Origin: Phycisphaerae bacterium
Lineage (GTDB): Bacteria; Planctomycetota; Phycisphaerae; Sedimentisphaerales; Anaerobacaceae
Reading direction: 5' to 3'
NCBI GenBank assembly: GCA_028715705.1
Contig: JAQURJ010000013.1
Location: 1-37,614, forward strand
Length of the DNA: 37,614 bases
Positions 1 through 7,207 of this stretch are shown here, piece after piece. Position 1 is the first letter of the stretch, and each line of letters opens with the position of its first letter. Position numbers and translations under genes: made by a program. Below the pieces are notes generated by a model. It saw only the letters and a list, made by a program, of their open reading frames with translations, searched no databases and was not told the origin of the DNA.

Positions 1-807
1 CTCTACCAGATGCAGCAGGCTGGCGAACTGCCATTCCCTGCGGTGAACGTAAATGACTCGGTGACAAAGTCGAAATTCGATAATCTCTACGGTTGCCGCG
101 AGTCGCTGGCTGACGGTATCAAACGCGCCACCGATGTTATGGCAGCGGGCAAAGTTGTTGTCGTTTGCGGATACGGTGACGTGGGCAAAGGCTGTGCACA
201 ATCGATGCGGGGGCTTGGCTCGCGAGTTCTTATTACGGAGATCGACCCTATCTGCGCACTGCAAGCGGTGATGGAAGGCTATGAAGTGACAACGATGGAT
301 GATGCGGCCCCTGTTGGCGACATATTTGTTTCGGCTACGGGCTGCTGCGATGTTATCCGCGGTGAGGATATGGAAAAAATGAAAAACGAAGCCATCATCT
401 GCAACATCGGCCACTTCGACAGCGAAATCGAAATGAGCTATCTCGAAGACTCCACAGAATGCAAAAAGGAAACTATCAAGCCGCAGGTCGATAAATGGAC
501 CCTTCAATCTGGCCGCTCTATTATCGTTCTCGCCGAGGGTCGGCTGGTGAATCTGGGCTGTGCGACAGGACACCCGAGCTTTGTTATGAGCAACAGCTTC
601 ACCAATCAGTGCCTTGCACAGATAATGCTGGCGACCGAGAAGTTGGAAAATAAAGTTTACGTTCTGCCTAAAAAACTTGACGAGGAAGTAGCACGGCTGC
701 ACCTTGGGCGACTTGGTGCAAAAATAACAAAGCTCACTAAGAAACAAGCCGATTACCTCAATATCGACGTCGAAGGCCCGTTCAAACCGGAACATTACAG
801 ATACTAA
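1..807 (+). CDS. ahcY: S-adenosylhomocysteine hydrolase, 3' part (5' end outside window)
   Basis: Adenosylhomocysteinase splits S-adenosylhomocysteine into adenosine and homocysteine in the cytosolic methyl cycle. The frame is already open at base 1, so the gene begins outside the window; the first in-window ATG at 10 is internal. About 268 C-terminal residues remain of a family usually 430-470 long. The NAD-binding Rossmann motif GYGDVGKG is clear, followed by the conserved [12 protein letters not shown] segment and [21 protein letters not shown]. The protein ends in KPEHYRY, the typical C-terminus in which the penultimate Lys/Tyr region reaches NAD of a neighbouring subunit. No fault is visible in the part present. 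Identification is very secure. Confidence 0.97.
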   Translation, partial: LYQMQQAGELPFPAVNVNDSVTKSKFDNLYGCRESLADGIKRATDVMAAGKVVVVCGYGDVGKGCAQSMRGLGSRVLITEIDPICALQAVMEGYEVTTMDDAAPVGDIFVSATGCCDVIRGEDMEKMKNEAIICNIGHFDSEIEMSYLEDSTECKKETIKPQVDKWTLQSGRSIIVLAEGRLVNLGCATGHPSFVMSNSFTNQCLAQIMLATEKLENKVYVLPKKLDEEVARLHLGRLGAKITKLTKKQADYLNIDVEGPFKPEHYRY

Positions 808-850
808 AAGAAAAATGAAAATTTGTGGAAGTTTTATTTGTTTAGCTCAT

Positions 851-856
851 TATAAT
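851..856 (+). promoter_or_regulatory. Putative -10 box upstream of the lipoprotein gene
   Basis: A perfect TATAAT lies 44 bp after the ahcY stop and about 70 bp before the lipoprotein start. No good -35 is seen at 16-18 bp, so this is a weak prediction. Confidence 0.3.
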
Positions 857-870
857 CTCGATAATTGGGT

Positions 871-906
871 TTTGTTTAGGATTTAGAAATTAGGATTTAG
901 AGCTTA
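871..906 (+). repeat. Degenerate TTTAG/ATTAG microrepeat, copy 1
   Basis: Near-tandem words GTTTAGGATTTAGAAATTAG continue into GGATTTAGAGCTTA. The same family occurs inverted at 1526-1563, inside rnpB P3 (about 4750-4882 when the MITE is removed) and at 9691-9728. Together with the 1526 copy it brackets the lipoprotein gene. Confidence 0.75.
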
Positions 907-925
907 ACAAAAAAGGGGAACAAAA

Positions 926-1525
926 ATGAAACGCAAACTTATTTTCGCCGCGATTTTGATTTCACTGGCCGGCTGCCTTCCATCACTTCATCCGCTCTAC
1001 ACCAAAGATACAACCATTTTTGACCCCAATATCCTCGGCACGTGGAAAGAAAGTGATAATACATGGAAATTTGAAAAGAGTACATCCAAAGATAGCTATA
1101 AACTTCTGTTGAGAATGGGTAAAGAAGAAAGTGAATTCGATGCTCATCTTGTCAAAATCGGTAATAAACTCTTTCTTGATTTCTTTCCAGGCGAACCTGA
1201 TATAAACGAAAACGATTTCTATACATTCCACCTTGTACCAACTCACACCTTCGCGCGCGTTTATGATATTGACCCCAACCTTGTTATAGGTTTTATGGAT
1301 TCTGAAAAAATCGTTAAAATGCTCAAAACCGATCCAAACCTTATAAAGCATGAATTTCCAGAAGATTACGATGGTGTAGTATTAACAGCCTCAACGCAGG
1401 AATTACAGAAATTCGCCGCCAAATACGCCGATGACCCGAATGTTTTCAAACCCGGCGAACCTTTGATAAGAGTAATTGGTGCCAACGAGCCAGCCGAACC
1501 AAACACCCCTGACCCGAATCAGTAG
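926..1525 (+). CDS. Putative lipoprotein, 199 aa, unknown function
   Basis: Not recognised as a named family. The N-terminus is a lipoprotein signal: two basic residues, a hydrophobic stretch and a lipobox LAGC with Cys17, so the mature protein should be membrane anchored. After a short linker comes a GTW...W segment (about residues 38-48) followed by alternating charged strands, which could be a small beta-barrel or calycin-like fold, but this is only a guess. The last 20 residues are rich in Pro, Glu and Asn with a DPN element. The start is supported by AGGGGA seven bases upstream. The gene stands alone between ahcY and nadB and is bracketed by inverted copies of an AT-rich microrepeat. Confidence 0.75.
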   Translation: MKRKLIFAAILISLAGCLPSLHPLYTKDTTIFDPNILGTWKESDNTWKFEKSTSKDSYKLLLRMGKEESEFDAHLVKIGNKLFLDFFPGEPDINENDFYTFHLVPTHTFARVYDIDPNLVIGFMDSEKIVKMLKTDPNLIKHEFPEDYDGVVLTASTQELQKFAAKYADDPNVFKPGEPLIRVIGANEPAEPNTPDPNQ

Positions 1526-1563
1526 ATAAATCCTAATCGCTAATTTCTAAATACTAAACAAAA
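1526..1563 (-). repeat. Degenerate TTTAG/ATTAG microrepeat, inverted copy 2
   Basis: Starts directly after the lipoprotein stop codon. It reads TCCTAATCGCTAATTTCTAA and continues with ACTAAACAAAATCC, the reverse complement of the 871-906 copy with a few changes. Confidence 0.75.
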
Positions 1564-1613
1564 TCCAAATAACTAAATTTCAATGTTCAACCCCGCCGGA
1601 GGCGGTTAATCGA

Positions 1614-3230
1614 ATGACCATGCATCAGGAAATAAGACGCTATCTGATAAATGTTGACTCCATCAGGACAAACCAGCTTTTCACGGACTGCCTGATTATC
1701 GGCGCCGGCATCGCCGGTCTTCGCGCGGCTATCGAGGCAGCCCAGACCTGCAACGTCACAATCGTCTGCAAGGGCACGCTTCAGGACAGCAACACATGGC
1801 AGGCACAGGGCGGCATCGCTTCTGTCCTCCAATCCAACGACAGCTTCGGCTCTCACATAAACGATACTATCGCCGCTGGATGCGGCATCTGCGACAAAAA
1901 CATTGTCGAACTTGTCGTCAAACAAGGCCCCGGCCTTGTCAAGCAGCTTTTCGACTGGGGCACCGAATTCGACCTTGAAAACGACAACATTGCCACCACT
2001 CTCGAAGGCGGCCACAGCAGTCCACGCATCGCCCATGCACACGGCGACGAAACAGGCAGGATAATAGCATCGGCCCTTATCAAAAAGGTCAAGGCGGACA
2101 CTAATATCCGGATACTGGAAAACTTCTACTGCATCGACCTGGTGACCAACAGCGAAAATAACGACTGCATCGGCCTTGTCGGCAGCGACAGTACCCGCGG
2201 CACACAGATAATCTGGGCTAAAAGCACCATCCTCGCTACCGGCGGCGCAGGCCAGCTATACCGCGAAACTACAAATCCAGACGTCGCTACAGCCGACGGA
2301 TTAGCCATCGCATGGCGAGCTGGAGCGGTTCTATCCGACCTCGAATTTATGCAGTTCCATCCGACCACACTTTATATCGCAGGAGCATCGCGAGCACTTA
2401 TAACCGAAGCACTTCGCGGCGAAGGAGCGATACTGCTGGATAACACAGGCTTGCGATTTATGCCCCAATATCATGAATCGGCGGAATTGGCCCCACGTGA
2501 TATCGTCAGCCGGGCGATACTCTCCCAGATGTTAAAAACGAATACAACCCACGTTTACCTTGACGTACGTAAATTCGACAAGGACCACTTTGCAAAACGT
2601 TTCCCCCGCATAGGCGAACTTTGTGAGAGTTTCGATATTGACGTCAAAAAAGACCTTATCCCCGTCAGGCCAAGTGCTCATTACATGGTTGGCGGCGTGA
2701 AAACCGACACAAATGCAGCCACAAACGTAAAAAATCTCTATGCCTGCGGCGAAATAGCCGCGACCGGCCTGCACGGAGCGAATCGGCTTGGTAGCAACTC
2801 GCTGCTTGAAGGACTTGTTTTCGGCAGGATAGCCGGTCAGCAGGCTTCCAATTGTCGTAATGGCGGCTTGTTCGAATATAAGCACCCGGCTATTACATAC
2901 ACTATCCCCGAATCCAGCAGGACCCGCCTCGATACAGCCGACGTGCGAAATTCGCTGCGTGCCCTGATGTGGCGAAATGTCGGAATCACACGGCGCGAGC
3001 AGCCGCTGAAAGAGGCACAGGAGATAATCAGCTTCTGGCAGCGATATGTAATGGATAAAGTATTCGAATCGCCCAAAGGCTGGGAGTGTCAGAATATGCT
3101 CACAGTCGCCCTGCTTATGGCGCAGGCGGCACAGAGGCGAACCGAATCGCGAGGCGTTCATTACCGCTCCGATCATCCCGAAACCGATGATAAAAATTTC
3201 AAAAAACATATCGAACTTGTAAAACAATAA
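1614..3230 (+). CDS. nadB: L-aspartate oxidase
   Basis: FAD flavoprotein that oxidises L-aspartate to iminoaspartate, the first step of de novo NAD synthesis; NadA then makes quinolinate. The 538 aa match the usual family length (about 540). The N-terminal FAD motif GAGIAG is at about residues 30-35. It is followed by the AQGGIA motif, GGHSSPRIAHA, the MQFHPT active-site strand, a RGEGA loop, PSAHYMVGG and the C-terminal flavin motif GANRLGSNSLLEG. The helical C-terminal domain contains RTESRGVHYR, typical of aspartate oxidase rather than succinate dehydrogenase. The start at 1614 is chosen over the ATG at 1620 because a GGAGG lies at 1598-1602. nadA and nadC are not adjacent. Its last codons are partly duplicated after the downstream MFS gene. 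Confidence 0.95.
   Translation: MTMHQEIRRYLINVDSIRTNQLFTDCLIIGAGIAGLRAAIEAAQTCNVTIVCKGTLQDSNTWQAQGGIASVLQSNDSFGSHINDTIAAGCGICDKNIVELVVKQGPGLVKQLFDWGTEFDLENDNIATTLEGGHSSPRIAHAHGDETGRIIASALIKKVKADTNIRILENFYCIDLVTNSENNDCIGLVGSDSTRGTQIIWAKSTILATGGAGQLYRETTNPDVATADGLAIAWRAGAVLSDLEFMQFHPTTLYIAGASRALITEALRGEGAILLDNTGLRFMPQYHESAELAPRDIVSRAILSQMLKTNTTHVYLDVRKFDKDHFAKRFPRIGELCESFDIDVKKDLIPVRPSAHYMVGGVKTDTNAATNVKNLYACGEIAATGLHGANRLGSNSLLEGLVFGRIAGQQASNCRNGGLFEYKHPAITYTIPESSRTRLDTADVRNSLRALMWRNVGITRREQPLKEAQEIISFWQRYVMDKVFESPKGWECQNMLTVALLMAQAAQRRTESRGVHYRSDHPETDDKNFKKHIELVKQ
3208..3224 (+). repeat. 17-bp direct repeat, left copy
   Basis: ATATCGAACTTGTAAAA within the last codons of nadB. An identical copy is at 4565-4581, immediately after the MFS gene. 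Confidence 0.85.
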
Positions 3231-4565
3231 ATGAACAAACCCTTGCTTGACATCACTGTCGGAAATTTTAAGGAAATCTTCCGATCATTGAAATACAGGA
3301 ATTACCGTCTTTTTTTCAGCGGGCAAAGCCTCTCTCTTGTCGGCACCTGGATGCAGAAGACGGCGATGATCTGGCTTGTCTGGCGACTTACAAACTCGGC
3401 TTTAGTTCTCGGCCTTGTCACCTTTGCCGGTCAGATACCCGGCCTGCTTTTAACCCCCTACGGCGGAGTCGTTGCCGACAGGTTCAATAAAAAACGCATA
3501 CTTATCGCGACACAGATACTTCCCATGATACAGGCTTTGATCTTGGGACTGCTTGTTTTAACGGACCAGATCGCCGTCTGGCATTTGATACTTTTAAATA
3601 TCGTCCTTGGGGTCATAAACGCATTTGATATGCCCATACGGCAGGCATTCGTAGTTGAGATGATCGACAACAGAGATGACCTTGGCAACACCATCGCACT
3701 TAATTCGTCTATGGTAACCGGGGCAAAACTGCTCGGCCCGCCGGCAGCCGGATTGCTCATTGCAGCAACCGGTGAAGGAGTATGCTTTGTAATCAATGCA
3801 GCCAGTTACCTGCCGGTGATAGTGTCTCTATTACTAATGAAGATCAATTTCCCCAAAAGGCAAGCTCATCACACTTCTGCATGGCAGCAGTTAAAAGGCG
3901 GCTTCGTTTATACATTCGGCTTTGCGCCTGTAAAGGCCATAATACTGCTTGTTGCGATGGTTAGTGTCGCGGCTATGCCTTACGTCGTTCTGGTGCCGGT
4001 TTTCACAAGCAACATCCTTCACGGCGGCGCTCATACATTCGGTTTCCTGATGGGTGCTTCCGGCGTGGGAGCTTTGATGGGAGCAGCTTATCTGGCAGCG
4101 AGAAAAACCGTGCTCGGTCTCGACAAAGTGATTGTCGCGGCAACAACCCTTTTTGGCATCGGCTTGATCGCCTTTTCTTTTTCCACAGTTCTATGGCTTT
4201 CGATGCCTTTTATGCTCATTGCCGGTTTTGGAATGATGGTGCAGTTTGCCTCCTGCAACACCGTTTTGCAGACAATTGTCGATGACGAATTTCGGGGCCG
4301 TGTTATGAGTTTCTATACTATGTCGTTCATAGGAACAATGCCTTTCGGGAGTCTATTAGCCGGAATTTTAGCCGATGCGATAGGTTCGCAGCCAACGGTT
4401 CTTTTAGGAGGATTATTCTGCCTGCTCAGCGCAACGCTTTTCGCTAAAAAACTGCCTCAATTGCGAAAGATAGCCAGGCCGATATACGTTAAGAAAGGCA
4501 TTATAAAGGAAGTCGCCAGCGCTCTTCAAAATACCTCGCAGCTAACTATCCCACCGGAAGAATGA
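3231..4565 (+). CDS. MFS transporter (EntS-like exporter family)
   Basis: Twelve-helix major facilitator protein of the inner membrane, 444 aa, resembling the EntS/MFS_3 group of proton-driven exporters; the substrate cannot be read from the sequence. The N-terminus has the family pattern LKYRNYRLFFSGQSLSLVGTWMQ. The loop after helix 2 carries MFS motif A as GGVVADRFNKKR. A second, looser motif (DEFRGRVMS) lies in the equivalent loop of the C-terminal half. The ATG follows the nadB TAA with no gap, so translation could be coupled. A 17-bp piece of the nadB 3' end is repeated exactly at its stop codon, suggesting that the gene arrived as an insertion behind nadB. The C-terminal tail is hydrophilic. 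Confidence 0.9.
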   Translation: MNKPLLDITVGNFKEIFRSLKYRNYRLFFSGQSLSLVGTWMQKTAMIWLVWRLTNSALVLGLVTFAGQIPGLLLTPYGGVVADRFNKKRILIATQILPMIQALILGLLVLTDQIAVWHLILLNIVLGVINAFDMPIRQAFVVEMIDNRDDLGNTIALNSSMVTGAKLLGPPAAGLLIAATGEGVCFVINAASYLPVIVSLLLMKINFPKRQAHHTSAWQQLKGGFVYTFGFAPVKAIILLVAMVSVAAMPYVVLVPVFTSNILHGGAHTFGFLMGASGVGALMGAAYLAARKTVLGLDKVIVAATTLFGIGLIAFSFSTVLWLSMPFMLIAGFGMMVQFASCNTVLQTIVDDEFRGRVMSFYTMSFIGTMPFGSLLAGILADAIGSQPTVLLGGLFCLLSATLFAKKLPQLRKIARPIYVKKGIIKEVASALQNTSQLTIPPEE

Positions 4566-4581
4566 TATCGAACTTGTAAAA
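4565..4581 (+). repeat. 17-bp direct repeat, right copy
   Basis: Exact second copy of the nadB 3'-end 17-mer. It begins at the last base of the MFS stop codon and lies 50 bp before rnpB, in sequence that may also serve as the rnpB promoter region. Confidence 0.85.
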
Positions 4582-4685
4582 AAATTCTACATAAAGTACC
4601 ATATATATAAGGCTCTTTTACATCCGAATATGAGTGGGTCGGACGGTCGCTCCGCACCAATTTTTCATTAAGCCGCAACGCTTGT

Positions 4686-4706
4686 AATTCCCACGAAAGC
4701 GGGAAT
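4686..4706. repeat. REP-like hairpin ATTCCC...GGGAAT
   Basis: Six-base arms ATTCCC and GGGAAT around ACGAAAGC. The arms and the trailing CCAGGCTG resemble the dispersed palindrome family ATTCCCGCNAAAGCGGGAAT known from many genomes. It lies inside the rnpB P3 loop. Confidence 0.6.
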
Positions 4707-4771
4707 CCAGGCTGTTTGTTTGGGTTATTGAAAATTTAGAAATTCTAATTTGTTTAGAGTTTTAAAATTAG

Positions 4772-4869
4772 GGCAACCTCTAAAAATTGCTTTTTCAAAG
4801 CCCCGACCGTGAGGGATGGGGCCAAAAACACAGGTTTTAATTTCGGATGTCGAATTTTTAGAAGTTCCC
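4772..4869. mobile_element. 98-bp MITE-like element inside rnpB P3
   Basis: Terminal inverted repeats: GGCAACCTCTAAAAATT at the left and the complement of GGGAACTTCTAAAAATT at the right, 15 of 17 matching. Flanking TTAG duplications are at 4768-4771 and 4870-4873. A central GCCCC/GGGGC hairpin is present. Removing the element and one TTAG restores an uninterrupted AT-rich microrepeat. TTAG fits the YTAR target of the IS5 group, so an IS5-like transposase is a reasonable but unproven source. There is no coding capacity. Confidence 0.75.
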
Positions 4870-5223
4870 TTAGTATTTAGATTTTTCAATTTTTCATCGT
4901 CTTAATGAAAAATTGGTGCGGGGAGGAAAGTCCGGGCAGGACAGGGCACGGTGACGGCTAACAGCCGCCCGGGGTGACCCGAGGGAAAGTGCAGCAGAAA
5001 ATACACAGCCGATGGCCTCACGGCACAGGCAATGGTGAAATGGTGCGGTAAGAGCGCACCGCGGCGATGGCAACATCGCCGGCTCTGCAAACCCCACCGC
5101 CTGCAAGACCAAGCATGCCGGTAAGCCTTGTCCGGGCAGGGCTAACGCCCAGCCGGCGGGTAGGTCGCTTAGTTAAATGATCGTCTATTACAAAACCCGG
5201 CTTACAGACCCACTCAATAAAAC

Positions 5224-5262
5224 AAAAAAGCCGTCGGCAAAACCGGCGGCTTTTTATTTTTA
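5224..5262. terminator. Bidirectional intrinsic terminator after rnpB and the facing lipoprotein gene
   Basis: GCCGTCGG (5230-5237) pairs with CCGGCGGC (5243-5250) around CAAAA. A T-run follows on the + strand and an A-run precedes it, so it can stop rnpB transcription and also transcription from the opposing gene that ends at 5281. Confidence 0.85.
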
Positions 5263-5280
5263 CTTTTTTCAGCGGGCTGG

Positions 5281-6033
5281 TTATTCAACAAACACGCTCT
5301 CCAGTTCAGGACACACAACAGACTCATCGATTTTGTCGCTGTGCGAACCAACCCGTATCCTCACTGTTACAAGGTTGTATTCGATATTCATACGAATTCG
5401 GCCTGAGCCAAGATTAAGGGTGCTAAACTCCATCCCTTTAGGCTCATCAAGCCGCTTGGCATATACCGGCGAGGCCTTCAGCTTCACCAATGCTTCGCGT
5501 ATCGACTCATTTATCACGCTGCCTGCAACCACAAAATCTTTGTTATCAATAGTGATTCCCAGCAGATCGTCACCAAGATTCTCGTGCACCCGTTTCAGAA
5601 CGGCTATCCGTCTGGCATATTCATCCGCGTAAGGCTCGCTTAGCACATCTTCGTCAACCACCATTTGGCAATCAAAACTGAGCTGCCCTGCCGGACTTTT
5701 CAGCAGGACCTTCGGCTTTTCATCCATAATATACAAGTATTTGCGCTGCGCCGTCAGTTCATTCTCAGAAAACGCCGCCATCGTAAACCACTGCATATAG
5801 CCTTCTTTTTTCTGTCCGCTCCAGGCCACAACCGTATTACTCTGGCTCAAAAGCTCGTGATTCGGGTCATGCGCAAGCATCAGAACATCCGATGCCGTAC
5901 TTCCGTCAAGTACTGTATGGCAATAACTTTGCCGTATCTGCTCGACATAAGGCGCCCGCTCAGGCATAACATAATTGTACACCGAGCATCCACCCGCCAC
6001 CAAAGCCAGCATTACAACAAAAACCCTTGCCAT
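5281..6033 (-). CDS. Putative lipoprotein, 250 aa, unknown function
   Basis: No family recognised. The N-terminus looks like a lipoprotein signal ending in VAGGC (Cys16); the -3 Ala is less usual than Leu or Val, so lipidation is likely but not certain. The mature part is mixed alpha/beta, with an Asp-rich VVDEDVLSEPYADEY stretch in the middle and no repeats or metal motifs. A GAGGGGA ribosome site precedes the ATG. It is the last gene after ilvC on the same strand, 39 bp downstream, so it may be cotranscribed with ilvC. The bidirectional terminator at 5224-5262 lies behind it. There is no evidence that it takes part in branched-chain amino acid metabolism. Confidence 0.75.
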   Translation of the reverse strand: MARVFVVMLALVAGGCSVYNYVMPERAPYVEQIRQSYCHTVLDGSTASDVLMLAHDPNHELLSQSNTVVAWSGQKKEGYMQWFTMAAFSENELTAQRKYLYIMDEKPKVLLKSPAGQLSFDCQMVVDEDVLSEPYADEYARRIAVLKRVHENLGDDLLGITIDNKDFVVAGSVINESIREALVKLKASPVYAKRLDEPKGMEFSTLNLGSGRIRMNIEYNLVTVRIRVGSHSDKIDESVVCPELESVFVE

Positions 6034-6072
6034 AGCACGTCCCCTCTTTCTAATTTCTAATCTCTTAAAAAT

Positions 6073-7077
6073 TTATACTTCTTTTGAATCGATCCAGCGC
6101 ATCATCTTGCGAAGCTTTCGACCGACCTTCTCAAGCAGCGAGCTGTGATCCTTTTTGTACAAGGCGTTAAAGTTTTTCATTCCGCCCTGATATTCGGCGA
6201 CCCATTCTTTCGCGAACTTGCCGCTGGTGATCTCTTTAAGAATCTTTTTCATCTCTTTTTTCGTCTTGTCGGTGACGATCCTCGGACCGCGAGTCAGGTC
6301 GCCGTACTCAGCCGTGTTTGATATGCTGTAACGCATATAGCTCATCCCGCCCTGATACATCAGGTCAACGATCAGCTTAACTTCATGCATACATTCAAAG
6401 TACGCTATTTCAGGCTGATAACCGGCTTCGACAAGTGTCTCGAACCCTGCCTTGATCAGAGCCGTCAAGCCACCGCACAAAACAACCTGCTCGCCAAACA
6501 AATCCGTCTCGGTCTCTTCCTTGAACGTCGTCTGAATAATACCAGCACGCGCTCCGCCAATACCATTGGCCCACGCAAGAGCAATTTTCTTGGCGTTTTT
6601 GTCCGCATCCCGCTCAATGGCTATCAGGCACGGCACCCCGCCGCCCTTTTCGTATTCACTGCGTACAAGATGTCCGGGGCCTTTCGGTGCTATCATAACT
6701 ATATTAACATCCTTTGGCGGTACGATATACTTGAAATGAATATTGAACCCGTGGCAGAAGCCAAGAGTCTGACCGCTCTTCAGATTCGCCGCTATATGCT
6801 TCTCATAGATTATCTTCTGAAGTTCATCCGGCAGTGTAACAATTATCAAAGCCGCCCCATCCATAGCCGTCTTGATATCTGTCGGCTTAAAGCCGTTTTC
6901 CTCGGCCAGCTTGAAATTTTTCGTATTCGCCAATTCAGCGACAGCCACTTTAATGCCGCTATCACGAAGATTCTGACTGTGTGCGTGACCCTGGCTGCCG
7001 TAACCGATAACTGCAACTTTCTTGCCCTTTAACGCCTTGATCGGTGCGTCTTTTTCATAAAACATCTTTGCTGCCAT
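6073..7077 (-). CDS. ilvC: Ketol-acid reductoisomerase, class I
   Basis: Converts acetolactate or acetohydroxybutyrate to the dihydroxy acids of valine, leucine and isoleucine synthesis, using Mg2+ and a nicotinamide cofactor. The 334 aa are typical of the short class I form. The Rossmann motif GYGSQGHAHSQNL lies at residues 25-37. The knotted C-terminal domain has KEETETDLFGEQ, HEVKLIVDLMY and SISNTAEYGD, carrying the metal-binding Asp/Glu and substrate Ser. Residues 47-54 (AELANTKN), the cofactor-specificity loop, lack the usual Arg and Ser that hold the NADPH phosphate, so NADH use is possible. AAAGGAG precedes the ATG, and a good sigma-70 promoter sits about 50 bp upstream, so it can be expressed apart from ilvBN. 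Confidence 0.96.
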   Translation of the reverse strand: MAAKMFYEKDAPIKALKGKKVAVIGYGSQGHAHSQNLRDSGIKVAVAELANTKNFKLAEENGFKPTDIKTAMDGAALIIVTLPDELQKIIYEKHIAANLKSGQTLGFCHGFNIHFKYIVPPKDVNIVMIAPKGPGHLVRSEYEKGGGVPCLIAIERDADKNAKKIALAWANGIGGARAGIIQTTFKEETETDLFGEQVVLCGGLTALIKAGFETLVEAGYQPEIAYFECMHEVKLIVDLMYQGGMSYMRYSISNTAEYGDLTRGPRIVTDKTKKEMKKILKEITSGKFAKEWVAEYQGGMKNFNALYKKDHSSLLEKVGRKLRKMMRWIDSKEV

Positions 7078-7125
7078 TGCAATAAACTCCTTTAAAATAT
7101 CCTTTTTTCAAAATTTAATTCTGCA

Positions 7126-7153
7126 ATTATAGACGAAACAACCGCTCTGGCAA
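7126..7153 (-). promoter_or_regulatory. Sigma-70 promoter of ilvC
   Basis: On the minus strand, TTGCCA (7153-7148), a 16-bp spacer, then TATAAT (7131-7126). It lies in the 130-bp gap between ilvN and ilvC. Confidence 0.65.
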
Positions 7154-7207
7154 GAAATTTACCAAAATTTCGACTGCCGCTATATCCTATGCCCTAATTT
7201 CTATACC

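Larger units (their letters stand above)
4652..4921 (+). other. P3 helix extension of RNase P RNA
   Basis: The arms 4652-4671 and 4902-4921 are exactly complementary over 20 bp. Between them, in order: a TTCCC/GGGAA hairpin, GGCTGTTTGTTT, an AT-rich microrepeat, and a 98-bp MITE-like element inserted in that microrepeat. Confidence 0.85.
4631..5216 (+). ncRNA. rnpB: RNase P RNA, bacterial type A, with enlarged P3
   Basis: Catalytic RNA of RNase P, which removes tRNA 5' leaders. Ends are set by P1: 4631-4640 pairs perfectly over 10 bp with 5207-5216. P2 is GACGGTC (4642-4648) with GATCGTC (5179-5185). The P4 strands are the hallmark GAGGAAAGTCCGGGC (4923-4937) and ACAAAACCCGGCTTA (5190-5204). 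Also visible are AAGTGCAGCAGAAA, the GGTGCGGTAAGAGCGCACC hairpin and GCGGGTAGG. The RNA is 586 nt against roughly 350-400 for most type A RNAs. The excess is all in P3: a perfect 20-bp stem (4652-4671 with 4902-4921) encloses 230 nt of repeat DNA. The universal core looks intact, so the RNA is probably functional. Confidence 0.95.

Noticed and set aside
4686-4901. Group I/II intron or retroelement in rnpB
   Set aside because: The insert is too short, has no intron core or reverse transcriptase, and is explained by repeats plus a MITE within a hairpin loop.
4894-5112. Minus-strand open frames of 62-72 codons
   Set aside because: They lie in the antisense strand of the RNase P RNA core and match no protein family.
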